This document shows, piece after piece, positions 21,518-27,826 of a DNA stretch of 35,774 bases; position 1 is the first letter of the stretch, and every line of letters begins with the position of its first letter. Both the position numbers and the translations under genes were made by a program. The notes below the pieces were generated by a model that did not search any database, was not told the origin of the DNA, and saw nothing but the letters and a program-made list of their open reading frames with translations. This DNA comes from a virus, in the IMG/VR virus record IMGVR_UViG_3300026292_000838, positions 1 through 35,774 of that record. One strand, 5' to 3'.

Positions 21518-21953
21518 GGACAAACTGCCAGGTGTTATCAGTACTGTTAATACAAGCTGTCTCGGAAAAGTCTCTTGTTCTGTTATTATAAACAATTTGA
21601 CTCATTAAAACCCTACAGTAGCCACTTCCTTGTGGATACGTCATAGACACTTTAACTGCTCCTCTTGCACCTGTATTACCATTATACCATCTGGTTACTT
21701 CGCCTGTCTTTAAGTTATTTAATGCAAAGAAAACTGCATTTTCTTGTTGCTTTCTATCATAGTCGTTCATCATAGATGCATTCCATTTAATAGCATTCAT
21801 AGCAACTGTTATAGTACTATTCCCTGGGTGATAGTACTTTTCCGTACTTGCTATTGTACTATGACTCGTATGATGAAATTGTGTACCTGTTTGACAGGCT
21901 GTTAAAAATAATATGCTAGTTATAAGGATGGCTAACGATTTCCCATTCGCCAT
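21513..21953 (-). CDS. Lipoprotein with Rickettsia 17 kDa-type surface antigen domain
   Basis: The 146-residue protein is started at ATG 21953 because MANGKSLAILITSILFLTAC is a proper lipoprotein signal with lipobox LTAC (cysteine near residue 20). The mature part has WNASMMNDYDRKQQENAVFF, then TGEVTRWYNGNTGARGAVKV, YCRVLMSQIV and ETACINSTDNTW, matching the C-terminal domain of 17 kDa surface antigens found in Rickettsiales and other alphaproteobacteria. It overlaps the previous lipoprotein gene by 38 bases. The role may be to remodel or mimic the host surface. Confidence 0.75.
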   Translation of the reverse strand: MANGKSLAILITSILFLTACQTGTQFHHTSHSTIASTEKYYHPGNSTITVAMNAIKWNASMMNDYDRKQQENAVFFALNNLKTGEVTRWYNGNTGARGAVKVSMTYPQGSGYCRVLMSQIVYNNRTRDFSETACINSTDNTWQFVR

Positions 21954-22251
21954 TAAGTTTTTGACAAACGTAGCCACGTTGTTTAACTGCTTTTCCATTA
22001 AGCCAAATATCATACCAGTACTCCCTGCAATCTTTAGCAATATCACTATATGCTAAGAAATGTTTATTTTTCGGATTATCCGTACACTCAGTTACACCTT
22101 TACTATTAACACTATTACCATTTTGTGTATTAATGGTTGTAGTTTGATAACAATACTGTGGTTTAAACTGAGCCATTGTTGGATGGTTGTTGTGAGAGGA
22201 GCAAGCCGATAGTGTGGCGATTGCTCCTGCCATTAAGATTAAATTCCGCAT
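21916..22251 (-). CDS. Lipoprotein of unknown function
   Basis: The 111-residue protein has a short signal (MRNLILMAGAIATLSACSS) with lipobox LSAC, cysteine near residue 17. The mature part contains four further cysteines (QYCYQ, TECTDN, KDCREY, YVCQKL), suggesting two disulphides in the periplasm. It is the second of three tandem lipoprotein genes; the start is one base after the upstream stop, and its end overlaps the next gene. No family is recognised. Confidence 0.75.
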   Translation of the reverse strand: MRNLILMAGAIATLSACSSHNNHPTMAQFKPQYCYQTTTINTQNGNSVNSKGVTECTDNPKNKHFLAYSDIAKDCREYWYDIWLNGKAVKQRGYVCQKLNGEWEIVSHPYN

Positions 22252-22252
22252 C

Positions 22253-22768
22253 TTAGTTCGCCAGTTTAATTGCGTCAGTGGATTTTGCTTCTGCTATTAA
22301 GGCATCGAAGATTTCTTTTTCCATGCTTAACTTAACAAAAGTATAAGTTTTACCTTGGTACTTGTATGTACCAGTTTCTTTAGCAACGTGCTCTCGAATT
22401 TTAGTGTCAGCAACTTTATAACTTATAAAAGTCGTAGTGTTTTTAGTTTCAGCACCTGACTTATTTTTAAAGTTAATTTTAGTTTCACTGTTTACTGTAC
22501 TATTAATTCTTTTTGCAAAGTTATTCATTGCAATAGCATACATCTGCTCTTCAGCGGCCTGTTCAAAAATACTTACACCTGCTCCACAAGAGAATACATA
22601 ATCTTGTTTCCACCAAAACCAGCCTTTTGATCCAGTTTCGGCACATTTTGCATACCATTTAGGTTGTGCATAAGTATCACGTTCTGCAATAGTTGTATAA
22701 GATGAACATGCATTTAGCATACCCATTACCCCAATTATTGCTCCTAGTCTTAAAATGCCTTTATACAT
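22253..22768 (-). CDS. LPP20-like lipoprotein
   Basis: The 171-residue protein has a signal peptide and lipobox LNAC (cysteine near residue 21). The mature part carries AEEQMYAIAMNNFAKRINSTVNSE, which resembles the LPP20-type fold of small outer-membrane lipoproteins, and PKWYAKCAETGSKGW near the start. It is first of three lipoprotein genes and follows a near-consensus sigma70 promoter, so early expression is likely. The precise role is unknown. Confidence 0.75.
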   Translation of the reverse strand: MYKGILRLGAIIGVMGMLNACSSYTTIAERDTYAQPKWYAKCAETGSKGWFWWKQDYVFSCGAGVSIFEQAAEEQMYAIAMNNFAKRINSTVNSETKINFKNKSGAETKNTTTFISYKVADTKIREHVAKETGTYKYQGKTYTFVKLSMEKEIFDALIAEAKSTDAIKLAN

Positions 22769-22824
22769 TATATTGCCTTTCTGTGTGCATTAGTTATTAA
22801 AATGATTTCTATCATTATGTTTAC

Positions 22825-22853
22825 ATTATACTGTCATTGACTGGGAATGTCAA
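22825..22853 (-). promoter_or_regulatory. Sigma70 promoter for the lipoprotein operon
   Basis: Minus strand -35 TTGACA (22853-22848), 17-base spacer, -10 TATAAT (22830-22825). A small inverted repeat (TTGAC/GTCAA) overlaps the -35 box. Confidence 0.75.
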
Positions 22854-22868
22854 GAACTTTTGGTTAAC

Positions 22869-23540
22869 CTAGTTGCTCAAAAGTTCTTGTATTTGATTAA
22901 CCTTTGATATTACTAGTCTTGTGTATCTTGGATTGGTGCTCCAAGGACTTAAATGATTAATCATTTCTCCAAGGTTTGGAGTTCCTGTTGCTAATTGATT
23001 TGCTCTTTCTTCTCGAAACTTTTTATATACATCAAGTTCGTTAATGATTCTTATCATATCTTTAACGGACTTACATTTAGTAATGTATACTTTAACTCCC
23101 CATTTAGCATCTGGATTGCCCTTTGGTTTTAGTTGTGGTGCCTTTTCGTCCCACGTTCTAATACCAAATAAGTTGTTACCTTCTTTAGCAAACCTACTAT
23201 TACCATAACCAGTTTCTAAGATAGCCATAGCAATAATAATATGTGCATGGACTCTTTCATCTGGTGGTGTAGATAAGTTAACATAACTGATACATTTATT
23301 AACGGCTGTAACGAACTGTTCGTTTGTGTCGTATATCATCTCTGGCTCGTACAATCCGTAATCTAAATATTCAGATTGAACTTGAGCAAATGCATCTTTT
23401 GTAATTTTGTTTAATACCAGGTAGTTCGGTTGAAAAGTTCCTGAACCATAAGATATGACTATGGATAAAATCCAAAACAATAAGAAGTAAAATGTTCGTC
23501 GTATCTTAACCGGTATCTTTTTCCAAAGTTTTATGGCCAT
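22869..23540 (-). CDS. Bax-like N-acetylglucosaminidase, membrane anchored
   Basis: The 223-residue protein has a basic start and one N-terminal membrane or signal-anchor helix (about 14-32). The glucosaminidase-type core shows AHIIIAMAILETGYGNSRFA near residue 100, NNLFGIRTW and a later LSPWSTNPRYT motif. The family cleaves the peptidoglycan glycan backbone, and the glutamate in ILETGYG is the expected catalytic residue. It overlaps the SleB-like gene by ten bases and forms a probable lysis pair with it. A signal-anchor-release endolysin is one possible mode. Confidence 0.82.
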   Translation of the reverse strand: MAIKLWKKIPVKIRRTFYFLLFWILSIVISYGSGTFQPNYLVLNKITKDAFAQVQSEYLDYGLYEPEMIYDTNEQFVTAVNKCISYVNLSTPPDERVHAHIIIAMAILETGYGNSRFAKEGNNLFGIRTWDEKAPQLKPKGNPDAKWGVKVYITKCKSVKDMIRIINELDVYKKFREERANQLATGTPNLGEMINHLSPWSTNPRYTRLVISKVNQIQELLSN

Positions 23541-24151
23541 CTATAAAATATATGTGTTCCTATTCTACCGACTAAGTCAAGTTGAGGTGCCCACCTTGGA
23601 CTTACATAAGTAGCATGGTAGTGAGTTGCTCCTTCTGTAATCCCTCTAAACTTGTTTTCGTTTACAATTCTATAAGCAATTTCTTGTGCTTTACGCCAAG
23701 CATCGTTATCTCTAATTGTATCTGACTTGCCATCACAGTACCAAGAAAATTGACACTTGTTTCTTATTGGATTGAAGACTCTCTTGTCTTCGGGCAAATC
23801 TTTGTGTTGCTTTGTTTTCCAAGATTCACGAGTTGGTCCGTCCAATACTACTTCACATATTGTATTGGGGTACCGAGCATCGTTTACTCTATTTAAAACA
23901 ACGTCGGATACGGCAAACTGTCCAGCTACTGGTTCCGACTTGGCTTCAAAATAAATGTTTGCCGCCAAACAGTATAATTCTGGATGAGTTTCCGATGTGT
24001 ATAGTTCTCCTTCAACTGCGCCTTGTAAAGTTACTGCACCCGCATACGTCATCGGGACCATAAACAATATACAAAACAATGTCGAAGCTAACTTAAACAT
24101 TAACCTCATATAATATTTAAGCTCTGCCATTAAAATGTAAAATGCTAACAT
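23531..24151 (-). CDS. SleB/CwlJ-type cell-wall hydrolase
   Basis: The 206-residue protein starts at ATG 24151, with AGGAGG seven bases upstream. A leader (MLAFYILMAELKYYMRLMF then KLASTLFCILFMVPMTYA) exports it. The catalytic domain is clearly SleB: CLAANIYFEAKSEPVAGQFA, VVLNRVNDARYPNTICEVV, CQFSWYCDG and a final GATHYHATYVSP. SleB-type enzymes hydrolyse peptidoglycan in spores and in alphaproteobacterial phages. It is followed by a second hydrolase, and its start overlaps the upstream stop as TAATG. Confidence 0.88.
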   Translation of the reverse strand: MLAFYILMAELKYYMRLMFKLASTLFCILFMVPMTYAGAVTLQGAVEGELYTSETHPELYCLAANIYFEAKSEPVAGQFAVSDVVLNRVNDARYPNTICEVVLDGPTRESWKTKQHKDLPEDKRVFNPIRNKCQFSWYCDGKSDTIRDNDAWRKAQEIAYRIVNENKFRGITEGATHYHATYVSPRWAPQLDLVGRIGTHIFYRWP

Positions 24152-24603
24152 TAGTTCCTCCTCATTTGTGCTATGTCTGTTGCCTGTTTACTGCCTGTTT
24201 TATCATCGTCATCCGCAAAAATAGGAACCATATTTGACTTATGCATGGTGGCTATCCCCACTAGTCGTCTGGTTCCAGTATATTGAAGTGAATCTTTCTT
24301 TAATGCGGGTGCAAATTGATCCAAGTTTTTAGTCTCGACAATTCTATCAGTACCTTGCTGTGGACGAGTATAAATTGGCTCGGTTCTGTTTATTGAAGTT
24401 GCCCTTGGTTTGAGTTCTCCTCTGATATATGCAATGAACGTGTCCAAATCCATTTGCAAATCGTGACAACCTAATCGACGCATATCTTTATTGTGCATCT
24501 TTAGTTGCTTACTGTACTTATCAATTTGAGCCAATGATAATTTCTTCTTTTTTGGCTTACGAGTATTGAGAGTTGTTAGCCCTCTTTCTAAATGCATAGT
24601 CAT
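24151..24603 (-). CDS. Conserved phage-type basic protein of unknown function
   Basis: The 150-residue protein has a basic N-terminus (LNTRKPKKKKLSLAQIDKY), a helical part, and near the end TGTRRLVGIATMHKSNMVPIF, then DIAQMRRN. No membrane segment is seen. I have seen comparable ends in proteins of T4-like marine phages but cannot name a function. GCAGGAG precedes the start; a promoter and a composite hairpin lie just upstream. Confidence 0.65.
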   Translation of the reverse strand: MTMHLERGLTTLNTRKPKKKKLSLAQIDKYSKQLKMHNKDMRRLGCHDLQMDLDTFIAYIRGELKPRATSINRTEPIYTRPQQGTDRIVETKNLDQFAPALKKDSLQYTGTRRLVGIATMHKSNMVPIFADDDDKTGSKQATDIAQMRRN

Positions 24604-24665
24604 AAAAAAACTCCTGCTATTGAAAGTTAATAACTCATTATAACAGGAGTTGATTTATTTGTCAA
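24604..24665 (-). promoter_or_regulatory. Composite promoter and terminator ahead of 24603
   Basis: Minus strand -35 TTGACA (24665-24660), 17-base spacer, -10 TATAAT (24642-24637). An inverted repeat AACTCCTG (24651-24644) and CAGGAGTT (24616-24609) followed by a seven-T run (24610-24604) forms a terminator-like hairpin. Only transcripts reading in from upstream contain both arms, because the left arm is inside the promoter spacer. Confidence 0.6.
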
Positions 24666-24674
24666 GAGTTTTGA

Positions 24675-24935
24675 TTAAGCAAATACTCTTCTTCTTGAGA
24701 TTGAGTATTCGTTAGCAGGTCTTCCTACTTCGCCAGTGTAAATTGGTTTTGATTTAACATTAAAACCAGCTTCTCTGATCTCCCATACTCTTGCGCCAGG
24801 TGACATAGCATCCAATTTATCTGTTAGACCTTCTAATGTAAAAGTCTTACCAGTACCCCAGTATTTCGCTAGGATTTGTTGCTTCTGAGAACCTACTCTA
24901 AAGTAAGTAGAGCCTTTGTTATTATTGATTGGCAT
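24675..24935 (-). CDS. Small winged-helix-like protein
   Basis: The 86-residue protein starts at ATG 24935, with AAAGGAGG seven bases upstream; the in-frame extension to 25007 crosses a terminator hairpin. The body (SQKQQILAKYWGTGKTFTLEGLTDKLDAM, then GARVWEIREAGFNV) has helix-helix-wing character and a basic end (EYSISRRRVFA), which suggests nucleic-acid binding. The conserved GRPANEYSI looks like a DNA-contacting wing. Its own promoter and leader hairpin imply control by attenuation. No family assigned with certainty. Confidence 0.65.
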   Translation of the reverse strand: MPINNNKGSTYFRVGSQKQQILAKYWGTGKTFTLEGLTDKLDAMSPGARVWEIREAGFNVKSKPIYTGEVGRPANEYSISRRRVFA

Positions 24936-24955
24936 ATTGCCTCCTTTATTAAAAA

Positions 24956-24975
24956 AAGAGCTCGAAAGAGCTCTT
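24956..24975 (-). terminator. Attenuator hairpin in the leader of 24935
   Basis: AAGAGCTC and GAGCTCTT arms with a TTTC loop are followed on the minus strand by seven T (24957-24951). It lies between the promoter at 25017-25045 and the ribosome site of the gene, so it can act as a leader terminator. Confidence 0.75.
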
Positions 24976-25016
24976 ATACTTGTTACTAGTCTATCTTTTA
25001 TAAACATAATAGTATT

Positions 25017-25045
25017 AATATATTACAAGTTGTGGAGGACGTCAA
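25017..25045 (-). promoter_or_regulatory. Sigma70 promoter upstream of the attenuator
   Basis: Minus strand -35 TTGACG (25045-25040), 17-base spacer, -10 TATATT (25022-25017). The predicted start is near 25010, so the hairpin at 24956-24975 lies about 35-55 bases into the transcript. Confidence 0.7.
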
Positions 25046-25054
25046 GTGTTTTGG

Positions 25055-25324
25055 CTAGATATTCAGTTCTTTTTGGGCAGGCTTAGACTTTTCTAATATC
25101 TTTTCCATTTCGTTTTCGGGCACACAGTAAACATTTTGCATTGTTTGTAATGGAAATTCATTTTTAAGTTTCCAAGCAATCATTTGTCCATTTTCTGGTT
25201 GCTTTACAAATTCAATACATTGTTCTGATGATGTAAAAGATGGGTCAGTAAAAATATATAAATTAGTTGTTTGTTGAGTATAAGACATACTCATAACTGC
25301 TACTAAAAACCAATTAACAATCAT
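25055..25324 (-). CDS. Small exported two-cysteine protein (family A)
   Basis: The 89-residue protein begins with a hydrophobic leader (MIVNWFLVAVMSMSYTQQ), then YIFTDPSFTSSEQCIEF and MQNVYCVPENE, the same two-cysteine layout as the proteins at 3895, 4122 and 25519. The C-terminus is charged (EKILEKSKPAQKELNI). Its start overlaps the stop of the 25321 gene. It probably acts in the periplasm; the function is unknown. Confidence 0.65.
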   Translation of the reverse strand: MIVNWFLVAVMSMSYTQQTTNLYIFTDPSFTSSEQCIEFVKQPENGQMIAWKLKNEFPLQTMQNVYCVPENEMEKILEKSKPAQKELNI

Positions 25325-25518
25325 TTCATCCTCTTATCTATCCATTTTTTACCTATGTATAGTAATGCTACAACAAGTACAATACCTGAAAGAACTATAG
25401 CTTCAGTTACTATATTTCCTGTACTTGAATCTATTTCTATACCTTCTTGACTTACTACTATACGGCAAGTTTCACAATCTGATTTGTTTGCTTTCGCTAC
25501 ACCAGTTCCCCAAAACAT
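25321..25518 (-). CDS. Small single-pass membrane protein
   Basis: The 65-residue protein has a CETC motif near residue 15 (KSDCETCRIV), a short beta part and one membrane helix near residues 38-57 (IVTEAIVLSGIVLVVALLY), with a basic tail (GKKWIDKRMK). The CxxC faces outward if the helix is the only anchor. It is wedged between two members of the two-cysteine family (four-base overlap), so a shared envelope role is plausible. No family is recognised. Confidence 0.6.
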   Translation of the reverse strand: MFWGTGVAKANKSDCETCRIVVSQEGIEIDSSTGNIVTEAIVLSGIVLVVALLYIGKKWIDKRMK

Positions 25519-25812
25519 TTAGTTTACTCGTTTATACATTTCTTTTTGTCCTATTACTTTAGGATTGCTGTTTTTTTGAAAATCCATTTCAACCATTCCA
25601 CACGCCAAATAATCTATTTCCATAACTGCATTGTATTTTTCTCTACCATGATCAAGTAAGCCGTTTAATATCTCTGCTTGATACTTATTGTAGAACTCAG
25701 TGCATTTGTCGTAAGAATGAAATTGTAACTGCCAACTATATAAGTTTTCAGTTTTACTCGGATCGTTAGTGTATATAAGAGTAGCAAGAAAAATAATTGC
25801 TATAGATTTCAT
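25519..25812 (-). CDS. Small exported two-cysteine protein (family A)
   Basis: The 97-residue protein starts with a short signal (MKSIAIIFLATLIYTNDP), then an aromatic segment YSWQLQFHSYDKCTEFYNK and a late cysteine in IDYLACGMVEMD. It is the longest member of the family that includes 3895, 4122 and 25055. Its start is adjacent to the stop of the thermonuclease gene. Periplasmic location and a disulphide are inferred. Confidence 0.65.
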   Translation of the reverse strand: MKSIAIIFLATLIYTNDPSKTENLYSWQLQFHSYDKCTEFYNKYQAEILNGLLDHGREKYNAVMEIDYLACGMVEMDFQKNSNPKVIGQKEMYKRVN

Positions 25813-26259
25813 TTAGCTAACAATGCCTTCTTTAAGAAGCCTTTCTCTATTAGCCAAGTGTTTCTCTTGTATATCATCTTTTGATTGACCATGGTATTCT
25901 ACTCCATGTCCTTCTTTAATAAGAATCTTAGTACAGCCAAGTTGCCTATCTTCTGGGCCATAGTATACGTGGAAATCCCCTAGTATTCTACCAAACTTGC
26001 CTTTCTTGTCTTCTCCAGATTTATCAATTTCTGTTTTAAGAATTTGTATTGAACCAGTTGGTAAAAGTTCTTTAAGTCTTGCTTTACTTGCCAATCCAAA
26101 TTTCTTCTCTACTTTATCTCTTGTTCTAGACTCAGGAGTATCAATGCCCATCATTCTTACACGTTCTTTGTGCATCCAAACACCAAATCCTAAATCAATG
26201 TCAACATCAACAGTATCTCCGTCAACAACTCTTAATATTTTTGATTTATATTCATACAT
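25813..26259 (-). CDS. Thermonuclease-like (SNase) nuclease
   Basis: The 148-residue protein starts at ATG 26259, because GGAG lies six to seven bases upstream. It has the SNase core: KILRVVDGDTVDVDIDLGFG, VRMMGIDTPESRT and KFGRILGDFHV, with the arginines and acidic residues expected at the calcium site. SNase enzymes cut DNA or RNA with calcium. No signal peptide is seen, so it may act inside the cell on host nucleic acid or as a non-catalytic SNase fold. It belongs to a run of small membrane and exported genes. Confidence 0.85.
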   Translation of the reverse strand: MYEYKSKILRVVDGDTVDVDIDLGFGVWMHKERVRMMGIDTPESRTRDKVEKKFGLASKARLKELLPTGSIQILKTEIDKSGEDKKGKFGRILGDFHVYYGPEDRQLGCTKILIKEGHGVEYHGQSKDDIQEKHLANRERLLKEGIVS

Positions 26260-26260
26260 G

Positions 26261-26455
26261 CTATTCTCCAAACATATTCATTAGCTCAGGTCCAAAGACA
26301 CTTGCCGCCCAACCCAATGCACAAATGGTTACTACTCCAAGTACTAGCCATTTCATTTTAAAATCGTCTACGGTCATTTTTAAAGCTATTAATTCGTTAC
26401 CTAATACTCGTACAGCTACTTCTAGCTTACCTTGATCATCTGCTTGTCCCGCCAT
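26261..26455 (-). CDS. Small single-pass membrane protein
   Basis: The 64-residue protein has a charged N-terminal helix (ADDQGKLEVAVRVLGNEL) and one membrane helix near residues 36-53 (WLVLGVVTICALGWAASVF). Its stop lies one base from the thermonuclease start. AAGGAGAA precedes the ATG, and a late-type CTAAATA lies upstream at 26485-26491. No family is recognised. Confidence 0.65.
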   Translation of the reverse strand: MAGQADDQGKLEVAVRVLGNELIALKMTVDDFKMKWLVLGVVTICALGWAASVFGPELMNMFGE

Positions 26456-26484
26456 ACATTTCTCCTTATCATTAACTACTAATA

Positions 26485-26491
26485 TATTTAG
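26485..26491 (-). promoter_or_regulatory. Possible late promoter for the 26455-25055 run
   Basis: Minus strand CTAAATA in the divergent gap 26456-26525, about 30 bases before the ATG at 26455. A plus-strand GTAAATA at about 26500 faces the opposite gene, so late expression may be divergent. Confidence 0.35.
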
Positions 26492-26525
26492 CTAAAATGG
26501 TAAATAACCGAAAAGGATCAAGCGA

Positions 26526-26714
26526 ATGGCTATAAAACATAGTAAAGGTGTAAAGACAGTTCATCATAAAAAGATGAGGGATGGTGTTGAAGTTAAGCCT
26601 TGTAAGTACTACAGACAAACTGGTGGTGCTCTCATGGGCGGTACTATTAACGGCGAACCTATAATGGATCAAGATGGAAATCCTATTCCATGGAGACAGA
26701 TAGGATATCAGTGA
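26526..26714 (+). CDS. Small basic protein of unknown function
   Basis: The 62-residue plus-strand protein (MAIKHSKGVKTVHHKKMRDG) is basic at the N-terminus and ends GNPIPWRQIGYQ. It has no signal or membrane helix. AAAAGGATC lies upstream. Its stop codon overlaps the GTG start of the next gene (GTGA). No function is recognised. Confidence 0.6.
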   Translation: MAIKHSKGVKTVHHKKMRDGVEVKPCKYYRQTGGALMGGTINGEPIMDQDGNPIPWRQIGYQ

Positions 26715-26860
26715 GCTTAGGTGTAAGAAAAATAATTGTACGTTTAAGAATGTGGTATGCTGATTTCAGAGGACATCATGGACACAGATGGGATTACGAA
26801 CCTGGTGAACACTATCTAGGCATGCGAAAAAGTAAGTACTGGCAAAAGAAATCAAGATAA
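26711..26860 (+). CDS. 49-residue basic protein, GTG start
   Basis: A short frame begins at GTG 26711, overlapping the previous TGA, and ends at TAA 26858-26860. The product (VSLGVRKIIVRLRMWYADF, then GHHGHRWDYEPGEHY) is basic and rich in Trp, Tyr and His. AGGATATCA provides a weak ribosome site. Its end overlaps hemE by nine bases in the opposite direction. Translational coupling supports it, but the function is unknown. Confidence 0.5.
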   Translation: MSLGVRKIIVRLRMWYADFRGHHGHRWDYEPGEHYLGMRKSKYWQKKSR

Positions 26861-27826
26861 ACGATTTCTTACTGTTTCTATAAACAAGTGAACATGTTCT
26901 TCTGGAGTTTCTTTATTAATGCCGTGTCCTAAACCACATACCCAACCAGTAGTATCATTTCTAGACATTTCGTCACAATACTTTTCTATCTGATACATAA
27001 ACTTATGTTTAGGTAGTAACATCATTTCTTCGTCAAAGTTACCTTGAACAAACCCTTTCTTAAAAGTTTTTAATGCATGAGTTATATCAACTTTACTATC
27101 AATGCCAATGCCACCCCAGTCCCCTTGTACTACTTTGTCAATGCATTTCCTGGGTAAGTTCTTACTATAGTAAGCTGTCTGTGGCATGGCTAAAGACATT
27201 AACAAAGGAGAATACTTTTTATTAAAAAAAGACGAAGACATATTCTTTAATCCGCTATCGAATACCATTACCTTTTCTGCACCAGCATCAAGTTGTAATG
27301 TTATATTACGAACTAGTAAAGGTATAAGAATAGACTTCATATAGTCTAGTTTAAATTCATCAGTTACTCTCGAATCGCCAACGGCGTAATTCATTAGTGT
27401 CCATGGACCTCCCACAAAGCCTATTAAACTTTTATGTTTGGGTAGCATAGCTCTTGTTGTTATTATTGCATCTCTTTGGAATGACATAAACCTTAATGCT
27501 TCAGGAATGTTACTATGTTCGTCTGCATTTTCTAATGTTAAGTTATGTGCAAATTTAGGACCTGGATCAAACTTTAAAGGAATTCCTAAGCCTTCTAAAG
27601 GAAATAGTATATCAGAAAAAAGTATTGCAACGTCATAATCAAATTCATCGATTGGACCTAGTGCAACTTCTCCAGCTAACTCTGGAGTCTTACATAATTC
27701 TTCAAATGTGTATTTTAATTTTAAATCACGATAGTGTTGATGATATCTTCCAGCTTGACGCATAAACCATATAGGTGGCGTTTTTTGTGATATCCGTTTA
27801 CAAGCATTTTTAAATTTTATATTCAT
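26852..27826 (-). CDS. hemE: Uroporphyrinogen III decarboxylase
   Basis: The 324-residue protein removes four carboxyl groups from uroporphyrinogen III to give coproporphyrinogen III, committing tetrapyrroles to heme. Family signatures are present: PPIWFMRQAGRYHQHY near residue 17, ILFSDILFPLEGLG with the catalytic-type Asp, GFVGGPWTLMNYA, and GLGHGINKETPEEHVH near the end. The enzyme is slightly shorter than cellular forms (about 345-355). The start overlaps the hemC stop as ATGA, giving coupled translation. It lies in one transcription unit with the tmRNA and hemC. Confidence 0.95.
   Translation of the reverse strand: MNIKFKNACKRISQKTPPIWFMRQAGRYHQHYRDLKLKYTFEELCKTPELAGEVALGPIDEFDYDVAILFSDILFPLEGLGIPLKFDPGPKFAHNLTLENADEHSNIPEALRFMSFQRDAIITTRAMLPKHKSLIGFVGGPWTLMNYAVGDSRVTDEFKLDYMKSILIPLLVRNITLQLDAGAEKVMVFDSGLKNMSSSFFNKKYSPLLMSLAMPQTAYYSKNLPRKCIDKVVQGDWGGIGIDSKVDITHALKTFKKGFVQGNFDEEMMLLPKHKFMYQIEKYCDEMSRNDTTGWVCGLGHGINKETPEEHVHLFIETVRNRLS

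Noticed and set aside
25813-26259. Secreted SNase
   Set aside because: No signal peptide in any possible start, so secretion is unsupported.
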